The notes under the pieces are model-generated. The model had not been told where the DNA came from. It did no database searches and saw nothing but the letters and a program-made list of their open reading frames with translations. This document shows, piece by piece, positions 5,377-6,738 of a stretch of 6,738 nt of DNA. This stretch comes from Alphaproteobacteria bacterium (GTDB lineage: Bacteria; Pseudomonadota; Alphaproteobacteria; Micavibrionales; CSBR16-224), in the NCBI GenBank assembly GCA_006226225.1, contig SBHI01000218.1, forward strand, positions 1 through 6,738, read 5' to 3'. Every line of letters starts with the position of its first letter. Positions within the stretch are counted from its first letter, which is position 1. The position numbers and the translations under genes are program-made.

Positions 5377-5961
5377 ATGGTTTACCGTCGCCCTGAACGT
5401 TTGGAAGAACATTTGAAAAGCGTCAATACGCTTGAAATGTTTAAACGTTCGGAAAAAGCAAAACAGCCGGTGGATAGCGATGCAGCTTATTGGAGCGAAA
5501 GCCTCAATATGAAGGAATGCATGCGCAGTTTAAAGCAGCTGTGCAGCTTGTCTCCGCATACTGAACGCTTTCAGGAACTGTGTGAAGACAGTGAAGCGAC
5601 GCAGATTTTCTATTTGCACTTGGCGCGTATTGCCCGCAGTGTTGAAATCATGGGCGAGCGTGCACCGGCACTGTACAAAAAGATCGATGAGTCTTTGCGC
5701 ACATTAAGCGATGAAGAATACAGCGACACCCGCAAAGCCTATATGGTGGTCTGGACAGCGATGGAGCTGGATAAACCTGCCCGCATACGTGATAACCCTT
5801 TTAACCGTCTTGCGGCAAAACAGGCTGCCGCTGCGGAAGCAGTCGCGCTGGAAAATGAAAAAGCTGCGGCTGAGGCCGGAGCAAAAAAGAAGAAGGCAAA
5901 AAAGGGTGTTCCTGCCAAGAAAAAGCAGGGCAAAAAGCAGCTTAAACAGTCTGGACGCTAA
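5377..5961 (+). CDS. Uncharacterised helical protein with lysine-rich C-terminal tail
   Basis: A 194-residue, apparently cytoplasmic protein with no signal peptide or membrane helix, and no family that I recognise. Residues 1-146 look like a compact helical domain: an N-terminal basic/acidic helix (MVYRRPERLEEHLK), a segment with Cys48, Cys56 and Cys69, a hydrophobic helix QIFYLHLARIARSVEIM (76-92), and a helix ending AYMVVWTAMEL (121-131). From about 147 the sequence becomes Ala/Glu-rich (a charged helix or coiled coil), and from 170 to the end it is dominated by Lys (KKKKAKK, KKKQGKK). The strongly basic tail could bind nucleic acid or another polyanion, but that is inference. It is divergent from the paralogue operon across a shared operator-like repeat, which suggests co-regulation, and it ends 6 bases before the convergent TPR gene. 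Confidence 0.8.
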   Translation: MVYRRPERLEEHLKSVNTLEMFKRSEKAKQPVDSDAAYWSESLNMKECMRSLKQLCSLSPHTERFQELCEDSEATQIFYLHLARIARSVEIMGERAPALYKKIDESLRTLSDEEYSDTRKAYMVVWTAMELDKPARIRDNPFNRLAAKQAAAAEAVALENEKAAAEAGAKKKKAKKGVPAKKKQGKKQLKQSGR

Positions 5962-5967
5962 AAGAAA

Positions 5968-6723
5968 TCAGTCTTTTTTCCAGAACAGCCATTTGCGGCC
6001 GCGTGCTTCTTCCTTTGCGGTTTTTGCAACGGGTTTTGTGTTGTTAAGCTGGTCGGAAAGATAATTTTCCTCCTCGCAGAGACCGCCTTGGCACAAGCTG
6101 CGCAATGCGGCCAGACGCTCAACGACAAGATCACGCTTTCCCTCTTTCAACTGCAGTAATCCGATATAAAGATGTGCGCCCATATGATGGGGATTGCCCA
6201 TCAGTGCCCGGTCAAGGGCTTTGCGTGCATCTTCCATCATACCCAGATGAAAATAGCATTGTCCCAGATAGGCCTGCGTATCGGCATTGGAGGACTCGCG
6301 CGACATGACTTTCTTTAATGTTTGCACGGCCTGTGCATACTGCCCCGCCATCATCTGCGTTTCCGCAACTTTTAGTCCTGCATCGGCTCCCCAAGGCGGC
6401 ATCGCGCCTGCCTTGGGTGGAACAGCGGCTCCGGCAACAGGAGTGTTTTCACCGGCAACGGCATTTTTTAATCCGTAAGATTGCGGCGGTGCCGGCTGCT
6501 GCCCTGGGGCTGTTTCCGTGGCGGCAGGCTGTGCGGGCGGCGGATCGGTTTCCATGCGGAAATAACCGTAATTCCCTTGCCCTGCCTTCATTGTCGGCGG
6601 CGTTTGTACACCGGGAGGTGTTTCGGCAAAACCGGAATGCGGCAAAAGAAACAGGGCGGCAACGGTTAAGGCAATAACCGGTTTATACTGTCGGCTTTTG
6701 TTCAAAATTTTCACTGCCATCAT
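5968..6723 (-). CDS. Secreted tetratricopeptide-repeat protein
   Basis: A 251-residue protein, probably periplasmic. The signal peptide is clear: a basic N-terminus, hydrophobic core about 16-27, and cleavage after SGFA (30-33). A Pro/Ala-rich linker (35-110) follows, then TPR units at about 114-147, 148-181 (matching the consensus best: AYLGQCYFHLGMMEDARKALDRAL) and a partial third from 182. C211 and C216 in LCQGGLCEEE, plus C156, may form a disulfide in the periplasm; a CxxxC/CxxxxC-EE ending after the last TPR is something I recall from alphaproteobacterial TPR proteins. The tail ends in a basic-aromatic RGRKWLFWKKD. TPRs bind protein partners; the partner is unknown. Two adjacent ATGs (6723 and 6720) both fit the upstream AAGGGG (plus 6727-6732); the second has the better spacing. 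The promoter would lie beyond the window. Confidence 0.88.
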   Translation of the reverse strand: MMAVKILNKSRQYKPVIALTVAALFLLPHSGFAETPPGVQTPPTMKAGQGNYGYFRMETDPPPAQPAATETAPGQQPAPPQSYGLKNAVAGENTPVAGAAVPPKAGAMPPWGADAGLKVAETQMMAGQYAQAVQTLKKVMSRESSNADTQAYLGQCYFHLGMMEDARKALDRALMGNPHHMGAHLYIGLLQLKEGKRDLVVERLAALRSLCQGGLCEEENYLSDQLNNTKPVAKTAKEEARGRKWLFWKKD

Positions 6724-6738
6724 ATTCCCCTTCTGTTG

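Noticed and set aside
5950..5982. Bidirectional terminator between the convergent helical-protein and TPR genes
   Set aside because: The available pairings (AAAAGA/TCTTTT and CTGGA/TCCAG) are short or AT-only with long loops; not strong enough to call.

Overview
This 6.7 kb window looks like ordinary chromosome from a Gram-negative bacterium, most likely an alphaproteobacterium of moderate GC content (judged by eye near 50%). The lineage call rests on the YcaD-like MFS transporter with an AESWLND motif, and on a secreted TPR protein whose CxxxxCEE ending I recall from alphaproteobacterial TPR proteins. It is an inference. Genes are tightly packed and face in both directions. I see no rRNA, tRNA, CRISPR array, insertion sequence or phage gene.

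Left part (1-2700): the 3' portion of a family 6 uracil-DNA-glycosylase-superfamily gene (hypoxanthine/deoxyinosine type) runs in from the left edge. It converges on an MFS transporter gene, and the two stop codons overlap in one TTAA. A 200-base divergent region follows. It holds a near-consensus sigma-70 promoter (TTGAAA-17-TATAAT) for a family I inorganic pyrophosphatase (ppa) with all catalytic residues and an unusual lysine-rich C-terminal tail. A candidate intrinsic terminator overlaps the ppa stop codon.

Middle (2700-5218): a DUF1232 membrane protein on the + strand meets, tail to tail, a block of four minus-strand genes. In transcription order these are two tandem diverged paralogues of an unrecognised family (5218-4817 and 4814-4395), a small exported protein (4335-3853) and an all-helical, possibly ferritin-like protein (3783-3286). 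Spacing suggests one operon, with the first two translationally coupled.

Right part (5219-6738): an almost perfect minus-strand promoter (TTGACA-17-TATACT) drives the paralogue operon. Its -35 lies inside a long imperfect inverted repeat (5284-5316), and a second TTGACA points the other way toward an unrecognised helical protein with a lysine-rich tail (5377-5961). This is the best candidate for a co-regulated, undescribed unit. The last gene (6723-5968, minus) encodes a secreted TPR protein.

The genes with known roles (base-excision repair, pyrophosphate hydrolysis, transport) do not form one pathway. Five genes cannot be given a function from sequence alone. I found no clear evidence of an exciting new system; the divergent operator/paralogue locus is the most worthwhile lead.
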